Origin: Allobranchiibius huperziae
GTDB lineage: Bacteria > Actinomycetota > Actinomycetes > Actinomycetales > Dermatophilaceae
DNA: 64,000 nucleotides
NCBI RefSeq assembly: GCF_013410455.1
Contig: NZ_JACCFW010000001.1
Span: forward strand, 2,248,929 to 2,312,928
Reading direction: 5' to 3'
Of this stretch, positions 51,849 to 61,722 are shown piece after piece. Below the pieces are notes generated by a model. It worked only from the letters and a program-made list of their open reading frames with translations, searched no databases and had not been told where the DNA came from. How positions within the stretch are numbered: position 1 is the first letter of the stretch; every line of letters starts with the position of its first letter. Made by a program: the position numbers and the translations under genes.

Positions 51849-52819
51849 ACCGTCACGTGCGGTCGTAGCCGCGCGAGCACCTTGTCGCCGATGCCACTCA
51901 CCTCCCCCAGCTCGTCGACGCTGGTGAACCGGCCGTTCTGGGTGCGCCAGTCGACGATCCGCTGGGCGAGCACCGGTCCCACCCCCGGCAGTGCGTCCAG
52001 GCTCGTGACGTCCGCGGTGTTGAGGTCGATCACTCCCCCGGCCGAGGCGTCGGAGGAGCCGCCGCCCGCCGCCGTCACGGGCGCCGAGCCCTCGCCGCTG
52101 CCACCGCCCACGGCGCCCGGCGCCGGCGTCATCGTCTGGCCAGGCTTCGGCACCTGGATCTGCTCTCCGTCGGTGACCACCCGGGCGAGGTTCACGGCGG
52201 TCAGGTCCGCGGACGGCAATGCGCCGCCAGCGGCGGCAACCGCGTCCTGCACCCGTGCGCCGGCACGCAGCGTGACCACGCCGGGGTGGCGCACCTGGCC
52301 GACCACCTGCACGACGACGGTGGTCGCGGCCGAGCTCGTGGGCACTGCGCTCGGGGCGGTGGAGCTGCTGCCGAACCGGCTCACCCCGGCGGTGGTCGTG
52401 GCGGCCGACCGCGGGGCGCTCCCCGCGGCGACGGGCGTCGACGTCGCCGACGCGCGAGCGAGCAGCACACGTCCACCGAGGACCAGCCCCGCGACGAGCA
52501 CCACGACCAGTACCCCGAGCACCGCCAGCCTGCTCGGCGCCACCTGCGCGTCCCGGAGGGCGGCAGGCGTCCGTAACAGCGGAGCGTGCGGGCGGAGGTC
52601 TCCGCTCGTCCCGGCGTGACGTCCTCCACCGCCTCGTCGCGCCAGCCGGGCGGAACCCCTGGTCTCTCCCGCCGCTGCGGGCTGGATCGCCGGACGCCGA
52701 CTGTCGAGCAGTGACTCCTGCGTCGGCACCCAGCCGAGCGGGCGTCGTACGGCATCGAGCTCGTCCAGGACTGCGGCCAGGCGATCGGGGGCGGCCTGTT
52801 CGGCACGAACACGTGGCAT
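51845..52819 (-). CDS. comEA: Competence protein ComEA (DNA-binding)
   Basis: A 324-aa protein with one membrane helix (about residues 98-120), an external SLBB domain (VVVQVVGQVRHPGVVTLRAGARVQDAV) and a C-terminal helix-hairpin-helix pair (IDLNTADVTSLDALPGVGPVLAQRIVDWR, then LGEVSGIGDKVLARLRPHV) that binds DNA. The 95-residue Arg-rich cytoplasmic N-terminus is longer than in Bacillus. Confidence 0.95.
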   Translation of the reverse strand: MPRVRAEQAAPDRLAAVLDELDAVRRPLGWVPTQESLLDSRRPAIQPAAAGETRGSARLARRGGGGRHAGTSGDLRPHAPLLRTPAALRDAQVAPSRLAVLGVLVVVLVAGLVLGGRVLLARASATSTPVAAGSAPRSAATTTAGVSRFGSSSTAPSAVPTSSAATTVVVQVVGQVRHPGVVTLRAGARVQDAVAAAGGALPSADLTAVNLARVVTDGEQIQVPKPGQTMTPAPGAVGGGSGEGSAPVTAAGGGSSDASAGGVIDLNTADVTSLDALPGVGPVLAQRIVDWRTQNGRFTSVDELGEVSGIGDKVLARLRPHVTV

Positions 52820-52916
52820 ACGGGCACGCTAGGGATCTGGCCGCATGCCCGTCCGCCAGCGGATCCGCGGTTGTGGACAACCGCGCCCGCGCGGCGGGGA
52901 TGTGGAGGGAAAGCGG

Positions 52917-53804
52917 TCAGGCGGATGCGCCGAGGATCGCCGAACGCGCTCCCAGGCGGGGACTGACAGCGGTCGCCAGGGTGCCGGGGCCGACATGGGC
53001 GCCGACCACGGCGCCGAGCTCCACGAGCAGCACCCGCCGTGCTTGCGGCACGGCGTCGGCCAGGGATTCCACGAGCTGCTCGGCGCGCTCGCGGGAGTCC
53101 AGGTGGTGCACGGCGATGTCGACGCCGTCGGGTCCGTCCATCGCGGCGGCCGCCTCCACGGCCCGCTCCCGCATCCGCGCGAGGGCCTTGCCGGTGGTGC
53201 GCACCCGCTCCAGCGGCTCGATCTGACCATCGGTCATCGTCAGCAGCGGCTTGATGGCAAGTGCGGAGCCGAAGAGCGCGGCGGCCTTGCCGATCCGACC
53301 GCCGCGGCGCAGGTATTCCAGGGTGTCGACGTAGAAGCCCACCGACGCCGCGGCCGCGTGGTCGCGCGCCACCTGGGCGACGACCTCCGGCGCGGCGCCG
53401 CCCGCCGCGACCTCCGCGGCCGCGAGGACGGCGTACCCCATCGCCATCCCGATGGAGCGGCTGTCGACGACGGTGACGGGCACCGGTGACTCCTCGGCGG
53501 CGATCTCGGCCGAGGAGCCCGTGGCCGACATCGCACCCGAGATGTGCACCGAGACGATGTGCCGGGCCCCGGCGTGCGCGAGTTCCTCGTACACCTCCAG
53601 GAACGCCCCCGGCGAGGGACGCGACGTCGACACCGGACGGAACGCCCGCAGCGCCTCCGCCACGTCGGCCGAGGAGATGTCCCGGCCCTCTTCGTACGAC
53701 GTGCCGCCGATGACCACGTGCAACGGCACCACGCGCACGTGGTGACGGGCCGCCAGATCCCCCGGCAGGTACGCCGTGGAGTCCGTCACGACGGCGACGT
53801 TCAC
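52917..53804 (-). CDS. DegV family fatty-acid-binding protein
   Basis: A 295-aa DegV protein that binds a fatty acid in a two-domain cleft and may serve a fatty-acid kinase. It has VAVVTDSTAYLPGDLA, the lipid-contact SRPSPGAFLEVYEEL, SVHISGAMSATGSSAE, and YLRRGGRIGKAAALFGSALAIKPLL. GTG start, 9 bp after the leuS stop, so cotranscribed. Confidence 0.93.
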   Translation of the reverse strand: MNVAVVTDSTAYLPGDLAARHHVRVVPLHVVIGGTSYEEGRDISSADVAEALRAFRPVSTSRPSPGAFLEVYEELAHAGARHIVSVHISGAMSATGSSAEIAAEESPVPVTVVDSRSIGMAMGYAVLAAAEVAAGGAAPEVVAQVARDHAAAASVGFYVDTLEYLRRGGRIGKAAALFGSALAIKPLLTMTDGQIEPLERVRTTGKALARMRERAVEAAAAMDGPDGVDIAVHHLDSRERAEQLVESLADAVPQARRVLLVELGAVVGAHVGPGTLATAVSPRLGARSAILGASA

Positions 53805-53813
53805 GCGTCCACC

Positions 53814-56699
53814 TCAGCCGGCCACGATGTTGACCAGCTTGGGCGCGCGGACGACGATCTTGCGGATCTGCTTGTCGCCCAGGCTTTCTCGGACCTTGGC
53901 GTTGTCACGCGCCAGCTGTTCCAACTCGTCGGCGTCGATACTCGGCGACACCTCGATGCGGTCGCGCACCTTGCCCATCACCTGCACCACGCAGGTCACC
54001 GTCTCCTGGACGAGCTTGGCCGGGTCGGCCTGCGGGAACGGCACGAAACTGATCGTCTCGTCGTGACCGAGCGCGCGCCACAGCTCCTCGGCGAGGTGCG
54101 GCGCCAGCGGAGCGGTCATCTGCACCAGGGGTTCCACGACCGCGCGCGGCGACACGCCGGTGCGGGTCAGCACGTTGTTCAGCTCGATCAGCTTCGCGAC
54201 GGCCGTGTGGAAGTGCAGGTGCTCGAAGTCGCGCCGTACGCCGTCGATGGTCCGGTGCAGCAACCGGTCCAGATCGGCGTCGGGCGCGTCGCCGACGACC
54301 CGAACCGCACCTGTCTCCTCGTCGATCGCGTTGCGCCACAGGCGTTGCAGGAAGCGTTGCGAGCCGACGACCGCCCGGGTCTCCCACGGCCGCGACATGT
54401 CCAACGGACCCATCGACATCTCATAGACGCGGAAGGTGTCGGCGCCGTACTGCGCGCACATCTCGTCGGGTGTGACGACGTTCTTCAGCGACTTGCCCAT
54501 CTTCCCGTACTCCCGGGTGACGGGTGCGCCGTTCCAGGTGTACGTCGTCGCGGCGCCCTCGCCGTCCTCGACCACCTCGTTCGCCGGCACCACCTGCCCA
54601 CGGGCGTCGCGGAAGGCGAACGCCTGGATGTAGCCCTGATTGAACAGCTTGCGGAACGGCTCGCTCGAGCTGATCTCGCCCAGGTCGAAGAGCACCTTGT
54701 GCCAGAAGCGGGCGTACAGCAGGTGCAGCACCGCGTGCTCCACGCCGCCGACGTACAGGTCCACACCGCCCGGGTCGTTCGCGACGCCCTCGCCGTCACC
54801 GCGGCCGGGCCCCATCCAGTACTCCTCGCACTCTCGGTCAGCGAAGCGCTCGGTGTTGGCGGGATCGGTGTACCGGATCTCATACCAACAGGATCCGGCC
54901 CAGTTGGGCATGGTGTCGGTCTCGCGGGTGTAGGTCTTGGGGCCGTCGCCCAGGTCGAGCTCGACGTTCACCCACTCGGTCGCCCGGCCCAGCGGTGACT
55001 CCGGCATCGAGTCGGCGTCCTGCGGGTCGTAGGTCTTGGGCGAATAGTCCGCCACCTCGGGCAGCTCCACCGGCAGCAGGTGCTCGGGGATCGCGTGCGC
55101 AGCCCCGTCCTCGTCGTAGACGATCGGGAACGGCTCGCCCCAGTAACGCTGCCGGCTGAAGAGCCAGTCGCGCAGCTTGTAGGTGATGGTGCCGTGACCG
55201 CTGCCGTGCTCCTCCAGGAAGGCGATGATCGTCGCCTTGGCGTCGTCGACGTCCTTGCCGTTCAACGAGATCCGGTCGTTCGCGGAGTTGATCATCGGGC
55301 CGCTGCCGGTGTAGGCGGTGTCCTCGTCATGGCCCTCGGCGGGTTGCACGGTGCGCGGGTGAGGCAGCCCGAACTTCTTGGCGAAGTCCCAGTCGCGCGG
55401 GTCCTCCGCGGGGACGGCCATGATCGCGCCGGTGCCGTAGCCCATCAGGACGTAGTCGGCGATGAAGACCGGGACATGCTGCCCCGTCACGGGATTGGTG
55501 GCGTACGCGCCGGTGAACACCCCCGTCTTGGCCTTGTCGTCGACCTGCCGCTCCAAGTCGGACTTGCGGCTGGCCGCGGCTCGGTACGCCGCCACCGCCG
55601 CCCGCGGGTCGCTGGCGTCACCCGTCCACCGGGGATCGATCGCCTCCGGCCAGGTGTCAGGGGTGATCGTGTCGACCAGGGGGTGCTCGGGCGCCAGCAC
55701 CATGTAGGTGGCGCCGAAGATCGTGTCCGGGCGGGTGGTGAAGACCTCGATCCCACCAGCGGATCCGGCCAGCGGGAAGGTGACGGCGGCGCCCTGCGAG
55801 CGACCGATCCAGTTGCGCTGGATGGCCTTCACCGACTCCGGCCAGTCCACCCGCTCCAGGTCGTCGATCAGGCGGTCGGCGTACGCCGTGATGCGCATCA
55901 TCCACTGGGGCAGGTTGCGCCGGAAGACCGGGAAGTCGCCGCGCTCGGTCAGGCCCTCGTTGGTGACCTCCTCGTTGGCGACGACGGTGCCCAGGCCGGG
56001 GGCCCAGTTGACCGGCGCCGTCGACTTGTAGGCCAGGCGGCGCGCGTCGACCGCGGCGGCCCGCTCGGCCGCGGTCAGGTCGTCCCACGAAGCGCCGGAC
56101 GGCGTTGCCACGGTGCCCGATTCGTACCCCGCGACCAGGTCGGCGATGGGTCGCGCCTTGCCCGCGCGCTCGTCATACCAGCTGTTGTAGATCCTGGTGA
56201 AGATCCACTGGGTCCACTTGTAGTACGCCGGGTCGATGGTCTGCACCGCGCGCCGGTCGTCGTGCGACAGACCCAGGCGGCGCAGCTGACCGATGTAGGT
56301 CTCGATGTTCTCCTCGGTCGTCTTGCGAGGGTGCTGCCCGGTCTGCACGGCGTACTGCTCGGCGGGCAGGCCGAAGGAGTCGTAACCCAGCGTGTAGAGC
56401 ACGTTGCGGCCCTGCATCCGCTGGTAGCGCGCGATCACGTCGGTCGCGATGAACCCCAACGGGTGGCCGACGTGCAGGCCCGCGCCGGAGGGGTAGGGGA
56501 ACATGTCCTGCACCATGAACTTCGGCCGGTCGCCGATGTGGTCCGCGCCGTTAGCACCGTCGGTGCCCTGATGCGCCCACGGACCGCTGGGGTTCTCGGC
56601 GTGGAAGGTGCCGTGCTCCTCCCAGTGCTCCTGCCAGCGGCGTTCGATTTCGCCGGCCAGCTCAGGGGTGTAGCGGTGCTGCGGTTCGGTGTCGCTCAT
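53814..56699 (-). CDS. leuS: Leucyl-tRNA synthetase
   Basis: A 961-aa class I synthetase charging tRNA-Leu. The HIGH-like box is in [17 protein letters not shown] and the KMSKS-like box in [12 protein letters not shown]. An editing (CP1) domain separates them, and the family insertion [13 protein letters not shown] occurs before the second. ATG 56699 has AGGAG upstream and opens [14 protein letters not shown] leader peptide and a terminator-like hairpin precede it. Confidence 0.97.
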   Translation of the reverse strand: MSDTEPQHRYTPELAGEIERRWQEHWEEHGTFHAENPSGPWAHQGTDGANGADHIGDRPKFMVQDMFPYPSGAGLHVGHPLGFIATDVIARYQRMQGRNVLYTLGYDSFGLPAEQYAVQTGQHPRKTTEENIETYIGQLRRLGLSHDDRRAVQTIDPAYYKWTQWIFTRIYNSWYDERAGKARPIADLVAGYESGTVATPSGASWDDLTAAERAAAVDARRLAYKSTAPVNWAPGLGTVVANEEVTNEGLTERGDFPVFRRNLPQWMMRITAYADRLIDDLERVDWPESVKAIQRNWIGRSQGAAVTFPLAGSAGGIEVFTTRPDTIFGATYMVLAPEHPLVDTITPDTWPEAIDPRWTGDASDPRAAVAAYRAAASRKSDLERQVDDKAKTGVFTGAYATNPVTGQHVPVFIADYVLMGYGTGAIMAVPAEDPRDWDFAKKFGLPHPRTVQPAEGHDEDTAYTGSGPMINSANDRISLNGKDVDDAKATIIAFLEEHGSGHGTITYKLRDWLFSRQRYWGEPFPIVYDEDGAAHAIPEHLLPVELPEVADYSPKTYDPQDADSMPESPLGRATEWVNVELDLGDGPKTYTRETDTMPNWAGSCWYEIRYTDPANTERFADRECEEYWMGPGRGDGEGVANDPGGVDLYVGGVEHAVLHLLYARFWHKVLFDLGEISSSEPFRKLFNQGYIQAFAFRDARGQVVPANEVVEDGEGAATTYTWNGAPVTREYGKMGKSLKNVVTPDEMCAQYGADTFRVYEMSMGPLDMSRPWETRAVVGSQRFLQRLWRNAIDEETGAVRVVGDAPDADLDRLLHRTIDGVRRDFEHLHFHTAVAKLIELNNVLTRTGVSPRAVVEPLVQMTAPLAPHLAEELWRALGHDETISFVPFPQADPAKLVQETVTCVVQVMGKVRDRIEVSPSIDADELEQLARDNAKVRESLGDKQIRKIVVRAPKLVNIVAG

Positions 56700-56771
56700 G
56701 CTTCTCCTGCTCATCCTTCGGTCGGTCCTCGCCTGCGGCGCCGGGTTCACCGCGCGGGACGCTCGTGTGCA

Positions 56772-56801
56772 TGAAGAAACCCCCTGCGCATGCAAGGGGT
56801 C
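56772..56801 (-). terminator. Terminator-like hairpin in the leuS leader (possible attenuator)
   Basis: In the leuS direction the leader reads ACCCCTTGCATGCGCAGGGGG followed immediately by TTTCTTC: a short CCCCT/AGGGG stem plus a U-rich run, 73 nt before the leuS ATG. A terminator here before leuS only makes sense as an attenuator. No clear antiterminator was found by eye. Confidence 0.5.
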
Positions 56802-56819
56802 GCCGCGTCCGGATCCGGT

Positions 56820-56861
56820 TCAGATCGGCCGCGGCTGCCGAAGGAGGTGCTTGTCGTACAT
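56820..56861 (-). CDS. Candidate leuS leader peptide, 13 codons
   Basis: A 13-codon reading frame MYDKHLLRQPRPI with two adjacent Leu codons, CTC CTT, the second rare in this GC-rich genome. It ends 19 nt before the terminator-like hairpin. A TAGTCT box 8 nt before the ATG would place the transcript start on or near the A, making it a leaderless peptide as is common in actinobacteria. It is too short to be secured by codon statistics, so this is a proposal. Confidence 0.45.
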   Translation of the reverse strand: MYDKHLLRQPRPI

Positions 56862-56911
56862 GCGAGGCAGACTACCGCAACGGTCCTACGCCCTGCCGCC
56901 CGATAACGCGA

Positions 56912-56945
56912 AGCGCCGGCCGCCCGAACGGGGCTGACCGGCGCT
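56912..56945 (-). terminator. Hairpin after rpsT
   Basis: AGCGCCGG (56912-56919) pairs with CCGGCGCT (56938-56945), a perfect 8-bp stem starting about 20 nt past the rpsT stop. There is no U run. It probably separates rpsT from the leuS transcript. Confidence 0.55.
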
Positions 56946-56964
56946 GCACAGGAGAGTGGGACGC

Positions 56965-57225
56965 TCAGAGAGCGTTGACCTTCTTCGCCAGGTTCGACTT
57001 CTTGTTGGCCGCCTGGTTCTTGTGGATGACACCCTTGGTGACAGCCTTGTCCAGCTTCTTGGACGCGGTGCGCAGGGCCTCTTCGGCGCCGGCCTTGTCA
57101 CCGGACTCGGCGGCCTCGCGGACCTTGCGGATCCAGGTGCGCACCTCGGACTTGTGCGCCTTGTTGCGCTCCGTACGGATCGCGTTCGTCTTGACCCGCT
57201 TGATCTGCGACTTGATGTTTGCCAC
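56965..57225 (-). CDS. rpsT: 30S ribosomal protein S20
   Basis: An 86-aa basic helical protein of the small ribosomal subunit. It has [21 protein letters not shown] at the start, the [22 protein letters not shown] core and the [19 protein letters not shown] end. AAGGAAG precedes ATG 57225. Confidence 0.97.
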   Translation of the reverse strand: MANIKSQIKRVKTNAIRTERNKAHKSEVRTWIRKVREAAESGDKAGAEEALRTASKKLDKAVTKGVIHKNQAANKKSNLAKKVNAL

Positions 57226-57416
57226 GAATGAACTTCCTTGGTCGAAATGTCAGGGATGTCGAGGGCACGTACGACGACGGGTTGGGGCGTGGGAACACTC
57301 CGGGCGAATCGTCCTACGAGATGCTGCTGCATGCGCGCACGACCGGGGCGCGCACGCGATCGCCAAATCTACCAGCGCCGCACGGAACCACCCAAATCGT
57401 CGGCGGGCGGTCGGCC

Positions 57417-58379
57417 TCAGCCCGCGCCGCGCTCCCGGGTGATCGTGAGGATCGCGTGCTCGACGGCGTAGACCGGGTCGCGACCACCGCCCTTGACCTC
57501 GAAGTCGGCCGCTGCGACCGCCTGGATCGCGCGTCCGAGCCGGTCACCGTCCCACCCGCGTGCCGCCGCACGCGCTCGGTCGATCTGCCACGGCGCCATC
57601 CCGAGCTTGCCCGCGAGCGCACCCGACGACCCCCCGCCCGCCGTCGCCACCCGGGCCACCTGACGCAGTTGGCTCGCCAGGACCGCGACGATCGGCACCG
57701 GGTCGAGCCCGGAGGCGATGGCGTGCCGCAGCAGCCGCAGGGCGTCGGACGTCTGGCCCGCGACGGCCGCGTCGGCGACCCGGAAGCCGGTCGCGTCGAC
57801 CTTGCCCCCGTGGTACTCCTGCACCTGCTCGACGTCGATGAGGCCCTCGGTGTCGTCGATGAGCTGCAGCGCGGCGGACGCCAGCTCCCCCACGTCGCGA
57901 CCCACCGCGTCGAGCAGGGCCCGGACCGCCTCGGGGGTCGCCTTGCGCCGGGCGCGGCGGAACTCGTGGGTGAGGAAGTCGCTCTTCTCCCGATCCGTCT
58001 TGATCGCCGGGGCGTCGATGCGGCGGGCGCCGGCCGCCTTCAACGCGTCGAGCACCCGCTTGCCGCGGTTGCCGCCCTTGTGCAGGACCACCAGACGCAG
58101 GTCGTCGCCGGCGGCCTGCTCGATGACCGTGAGCAGGTCGGCCTGCAGGTCGTCGGAGGCCTCGTCGGCGTCGTGCAGGACGATCGCGGTCGCCCCACCG
58201 AAGAGACTCGGGCTGGCGTGCACGATCAGGGACCCGGGCGCGTAGTCGGCCGCGTAGAGGCGCACCACCTCGATCTGCGGGTCGTGTGCCCGGAAGACCT
58301 CGAGCGTGCTGTCCAGCGCCCGATCGGACAGGACCCGCTCCGGACCGGCGATGAGCACGAGGGCAGGCGGCTCGGGCAT
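57417..58379 (-). CDS. holA: DNA polymerase III subunit delta
   Basis: A 320-aa clamp-loader delta subunit that opens the sliding clamp. It has an AAA-like N-terminus without a Walker A (VLIAGPERVLSDRAL), RLVVLHKGGNRGKRVLDAL in the middle and the collar helices at the C-terminus (GMAPWQIDRARAAARGWDGDRLGRAIQAVAAAD). ATG 58379 is preferred to a GTG 6 bp upstream. Confidence 0.92.
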   Translation of the reverse strand: MPEPPALVLIAGPERVLSDRALDSTLEVFRAHDPQIEVVRLYAADYAPGSLIVHASPSLFGGATAIVLHDADEASDDLQADLLTVIEQAAGDDLRLVVLHKGGNRGKRVLDALKAAGARRIDAPAIKTDREKSDFLTHEFRRARRKATPEAVRALLDAVGRDVGELASAALQLIDDTEGLIDVEQVQEYHGGKVDATGFRVADAAVAGQTSDALRLLRHAIASGLDPVPIVAVLASQLRQVARVATAGGGSSGALAGKLGMAPWQIDRARAAARGWDGDRLGRAIQAVAAADFEVKGGGRDPVYAVEHAILTITRERGAG

Positions 58380-58417
58380 GGGCACACCCTGCCACGCGGG
58401 CCCGACACCCGCGATGC

Positions 58418-59107
58418 TCAGGTGCGCCGTGCCGGCCTGTGCAGCGGTTCGCTGCCCTGCAGGTCCGGCGTGATGCGCCCGAGACCGCGGCCGAGCGCGA
58501 GGACGAGCAGGCAGACGCCCGCGCCGAGCAGCATCGCGACCGTCACATCACCGAGGTAGTGCGCGCCGACGAACACCCGGCTCGCGGCGACCACGAGCAC
58601 CACCGGGATGCCGATCCCCAGCGCCACCCGGTGCGAGCCCTGACCGAGCCAGACGGTGAAGCAGATCGCCGCGACGATTCCGGTCGCGATCGCCGTGTGC
58701 CCGCTCGGCATCGAGTACGGATCCTGCAGGGCCACGGTCCGGCGCACCGGTGGCGCGGGTGGCCGGGCGCGCTCCGCGACGTGCTTGACCAGGGAGCAGG
58801 CACCCCAGGTCGCGAAGAAGAGGGCCGCCTCCACCACGACGTCCCGGCGGCGACCGCCGACCAGAAGGACAAGCAGCACCAGCACGATCATCACAACCGC
58901 GCCGACGGTGCCGAACCCACTGTCGATCCACCGGCCGGCCTGCCGGCCCCAGCCCGGGTCGTGGTGCGTGGCCCAGACGCTGACTCGCAGCTCACCGGTG
59001 CGCCGCGCCCCGAGGCGCGTGCAGACCGTGGCCAGCGACAGGGCGACCAGCACCATCAGCGCGCCGGCCAGGGTCAGACCGCCCACCTGTGGGCGCCGTG
59101 CTCTCAC
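58418..59107 (-). CDS. PAP2-family phosphatase
   Basis: A 229-aa membrane phosphatase with six predicted helices and the three PAP2 motifs: KHVAERARP, PSGHTAIAT and SRVFVGAHYLGDV. It would act on lipid phosphates such as undecaprenyl diphosphate or phosphatidate outside the membrane. The GTG start overlaps the helicase stop by 4 bp. Confidence 0.9.
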   Translation of the reverse strand: MRARRPQVGGLTLAGALMVLVALSLATVCTRLGARRTGELRVSVWATHHDPGWGRQAGRWIDSGFGTVGAVVMIVLVLLVLLVGGRRRDVVVEAALFFATWGACSLVKHVAERARPPAPPVRRTVALQDPYSMPSGHTAIATGIVAAICFTVWLGQGSHRVALGIGIPVVLVVAASRVFVGAHYLGDVTVAMLLGAGVCLLVLALGRGLGRITPDLQGSEPLHRPARRT

Positions 59108-61659
59108 TCGTCCAGACGTACGCCGAGCACACCGGCCCGCGCGCGCAGCTCCTCGGTCGGCAGGTCCAGGTGCTCGGCGAGCTCGGTGACGTTCAACCCC
59201 ATCTCGGCGCCGTCCCGCAGCTCCTCGTCGTCCTCGGCGCTCCAGACCCGCTCACCACCGTCGGTGACGACGCGCAGCGCGCGCGGCTCCGGAGGGCCCG
59301 GGACCTCACCGGGGCCCGGCGCCTCCGTGACGTCGGCGGGCTCCTGCGCTCCGTCCGGCACGGCCGGAGGTGCGCTCGGCGGGGTGTCCGGCGCCTTCGG
59401 CCGCTTGGCACCGAGCGGCATGATCGACGGCTGCGCGAGAGGCTGCTCCTCCACCTGGGCGACCTGCGCACGCAACTGGTCGAGAAGCTGTTGCTGCTGC
59501 CCGCTCGGCCGCGCCGACAGGGCGGGCTCGGGCTCGTGCCCGGCGGGCGTGGGCTGCGGGTCCGGGGCGACCGGCTCGTTCGGGGCGGCCAGGTCGTCCG
59601 GGGCGGGATGTTCGACCGGTCCGGCGACGGACGGTCCCGGGTGCGCCGAGGTGTCGTCGTCGCGCACCACCGCGACCGGAGACGCTTTCTCAGCGCCGCC
59701 CCGCGCGGCCACGGCGATCACCGGCCCCGCGGTCTCGTCGAGCCGTCGGAGGGCGTTGAGCACCAGTGCCCGGTCGCTGGTCGGCCAGAACGGCGGCAGC
59801 GTGGACTGCAGGAAGCCGGCGTACCGGGCCGTGACCATCCGCGGGTCCAGGAAGGCGACGACGCCGCGGTCGTCGGCCCGCCGGATGAGCCGACCGGCAC
59901 CCTGAGCCAGGCGCAGTGCGGCGTGCGTGGCGGAGACGGCCATGAAGCCGTTGCCGCCGCGCCGGGCGATGGCCTCCGTGCGTGCGGACGACAGCGGGTC
60001 GTCCGGCCGCGGGAAGGGGATGCGGTCGATGATCACCAGCTGGCAGGCACTGCCCGGGACGTCGACGCCCTGCCACAGGCTCATGGTGCCGAAGAGGCAG
60101 GTCGGCCCGTCGGCCGCGAACTGCCGCACCAGGGTTGCGATCTGGTCATCGCCCTGGCACAGGACCGGGATCTCGTCGCCGAGCCGGGTGCGCATCGCCT
60201 CCGCGGCCGCCTTCGCGGCCCGGGTCGAGGAGAACAGACCCAGGGTGCGACCGCCCGCGGCTCGGACCAGCGTCTCGATCTCGTCGAAGACCGCGTCGGC
60301 GGGACCGTCCCGGCCGGGCGGGGGCAGCTGCGAGGCGACGTACGCGATCGCCTGCGTCGGGTAGTCGAACGGTGAGCCCACGTCGAGGCCGGTCCAGGAG
60401 GGTCCTCCCGCACCACGCAGCCCGAGGGTGCCGGCGACCGCGTCGAAGCTGCCGCCCAGCTCCAGGGTCGCGGAGGTGAGGACGACGGTTCGCTCGCCGA
60501 AGACCGCCTCCCGCAGCGCCATCGCGACGCTCATCGGCGCCACCCGCAGCAGGTGCCCGCGCCGCAGGTCCTCGGAGATCCACGCGACGTCCAGCTCGCG
60601 CTCCTCCAGCACCCGCGCGGCCGTGTCGAACAGCTCGTCGACCGCGGCCTGGGCCATCTGGCGCCCACCGTCGGGTGCCGCACCCTGCTCGGGCTTGAGC
60701 TGGCTCGACACCTCGCGCGCGGTGTCGCGCACCCGCCCGAGGCCCAGCGCCAGATCGTCGGGGATACCCGTGAGCCGGCCAGGCGCCAGTCGGTCCAGGA
60801 TCCCTTGGACGAACTCGCCGGCGTCGGTGAGCGCGGCCGTGTCGGCGAGGCGCCCGCACCGCCGGGCGGCCGCCGACGCCATACCCCCGGACAGCTCGTC
60901 GGTGACGGTCGAGGTGACCCGGTCGACCAGTTCGTGGCCCTCGTCGATGACCAGCAGGTCGTGTTCGGGCAGCATCCGGCGCCCCTCGAACGCGTCGATC
61001 GCCATGAAGCTGTGGTTGGTGACGACGACGTCGCAGTCCTTGGCGTGCGCCCGCGCCTGCTCCACGAAGCACTCGGCGACCATCGGGCACTTGGAGCCCA
61101 GGCACTCCAGCGCGGACACCGAGACCTGCCGCCAGGCGCGTTCGCTGACGCCGGGCACCAGGTCGTCGCGGTCGCCGGAGTCGGTCTCCTCGGCCCACTC
61201 CCGCAGCCGCAGCACCTCGCGGCCGAGCCTCCCGGCCTGCTGATCCACATCGCCGACCGAGAGCAGCCCCTCGTCCTCGTCGTCGGGGTATCCGCCCTGC
61301 AGCTTGTTCACGCACACGTAGTTGCGGCGCCCCTTGACCAGGCCGTACGTCGGGCGCCGGCCGATCACCGGTGCCAGCGCGTCCGCGATCCGGGGCAGGT
61401 CGCGGTCGACGATCTGTGCCTGCAGCGCCAGGGTCGCGGTGGCGATGATCGCGGGTCTACCGCTCTCCACCGCGTGCGCGATCGCCGGCACCAGGTAGGC
61501 CAGCGACTTGCCGGTGCCCGTGCCGGCCTGCGCGAGCAGGTGTGACTTGTCGCTCAACGCGTCCTGCACGGCGTGCGCCATCCGGGTCTGCCCCTCCCGG
61601 GGGGTCCCTCCCACCCCCTGGACCGCCGCCGCGAGCAGTGCGTCCAAGTCGTCGGGCAT
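59104..61659 (-). CDS. ATP-dependent DNA helicase, DinG/XPD type
   Basis: An 851-aa superfamily 2 helicase. Walker A is AQAGTGTGKSLAYL, the DEAH box is LLVIDEGHELVDRV, and four Cys of an Fe-S cluster lie between (YVCVNKL ... ECLGSKCPMVAEC). The later motifs are in GTMSLWQGVDVPGSACQLVIIDRIPFP and AQGAGRLIRRADDRG. The last 160 residues are an acidic, Pro-rich tail, not part of the helicase core. Confidence 0.9.
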   Translation of the reverse strand: MPDDLDALLAAAVQGVGGTPREGQTRMAHAVQDALSDKSHLLAQAGTGTGKSLAYLVPAIAHAVESGRPAIIATATLALQAQIVDRDLPRIADALAPVIGRRPTYGLVKGRRNYVCVNKLQGGYPDDEDEGLLSVGDVDQQAGRLGREVLRLREWAEETDSGDRDDLVPGVSERAWRQVSVSALECLGSKCPMVAECFVEQARAHAKDCDVVVTNHSFMAIDAFEGRRMLPEHDLLVIDEGHELVDRVTSTVTDELSGGMASAAARRCGRLADTAALTDAGEFVQGILDRLAPGRLTGIPDDLALGLGRVRDTAREVSSQLKPEQGAAPDGGRQMAQAAVDELFDTAARVLEERELDVAWISEDLRRGHLLRVAPMSVAMALREAVFGERTVVLTSATLELGGSFDAVAGTLGLRGAGGPSWTGLDVGSPFDYPTQAIAYVASQLPPPGRDGPADAVFDEIETLVRAAGGRTLGLFSSTRAAKAAAEAMRTRLGDEIPVLCQGDDQIATLVRQFAADGPTCLFGTMSLWQGVDVPGSACQLVIIDRIPFPRPDDPLSSARTEAIARRGGNGFMAVSATHAALRLAQGAGRLIRRADDRGVVAFLDPRMVTARYAGFLQSTLPPFWPTSDRALVLNALRRLDETAGPVIAVAARGGAEKASPVAVVRDDDTSAHPGPSVAGPVEHPAPDDLAAPNEPVAPDPQPTPAGHEPEPALSARPSGQQQQLLDQLRAQVAQVEEQPLAQPSIMPLGAKRPKAPDTPPSAPPAVPDGAQEPADVTEAPGPGEVPGPPEPRALRVVTDGGERVWSAEDDEELRDGAEMGLNVTELAEHLDLPTEELRARAGVLGVRLDE

Positions 61660-61722
61660 CAGGCCAGGGTATGACGTGCGGGAGGGCCCCGCCGCGCCCC
61701 TGTGGACGCGCGGAGGCCGGTG

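Noticed and set aside
56700-56964. T-box riboswitch before leuS
   Set aside because: No conserved T-box sequence or specifier-loop layout was seen. The leader-peptide model fits better.
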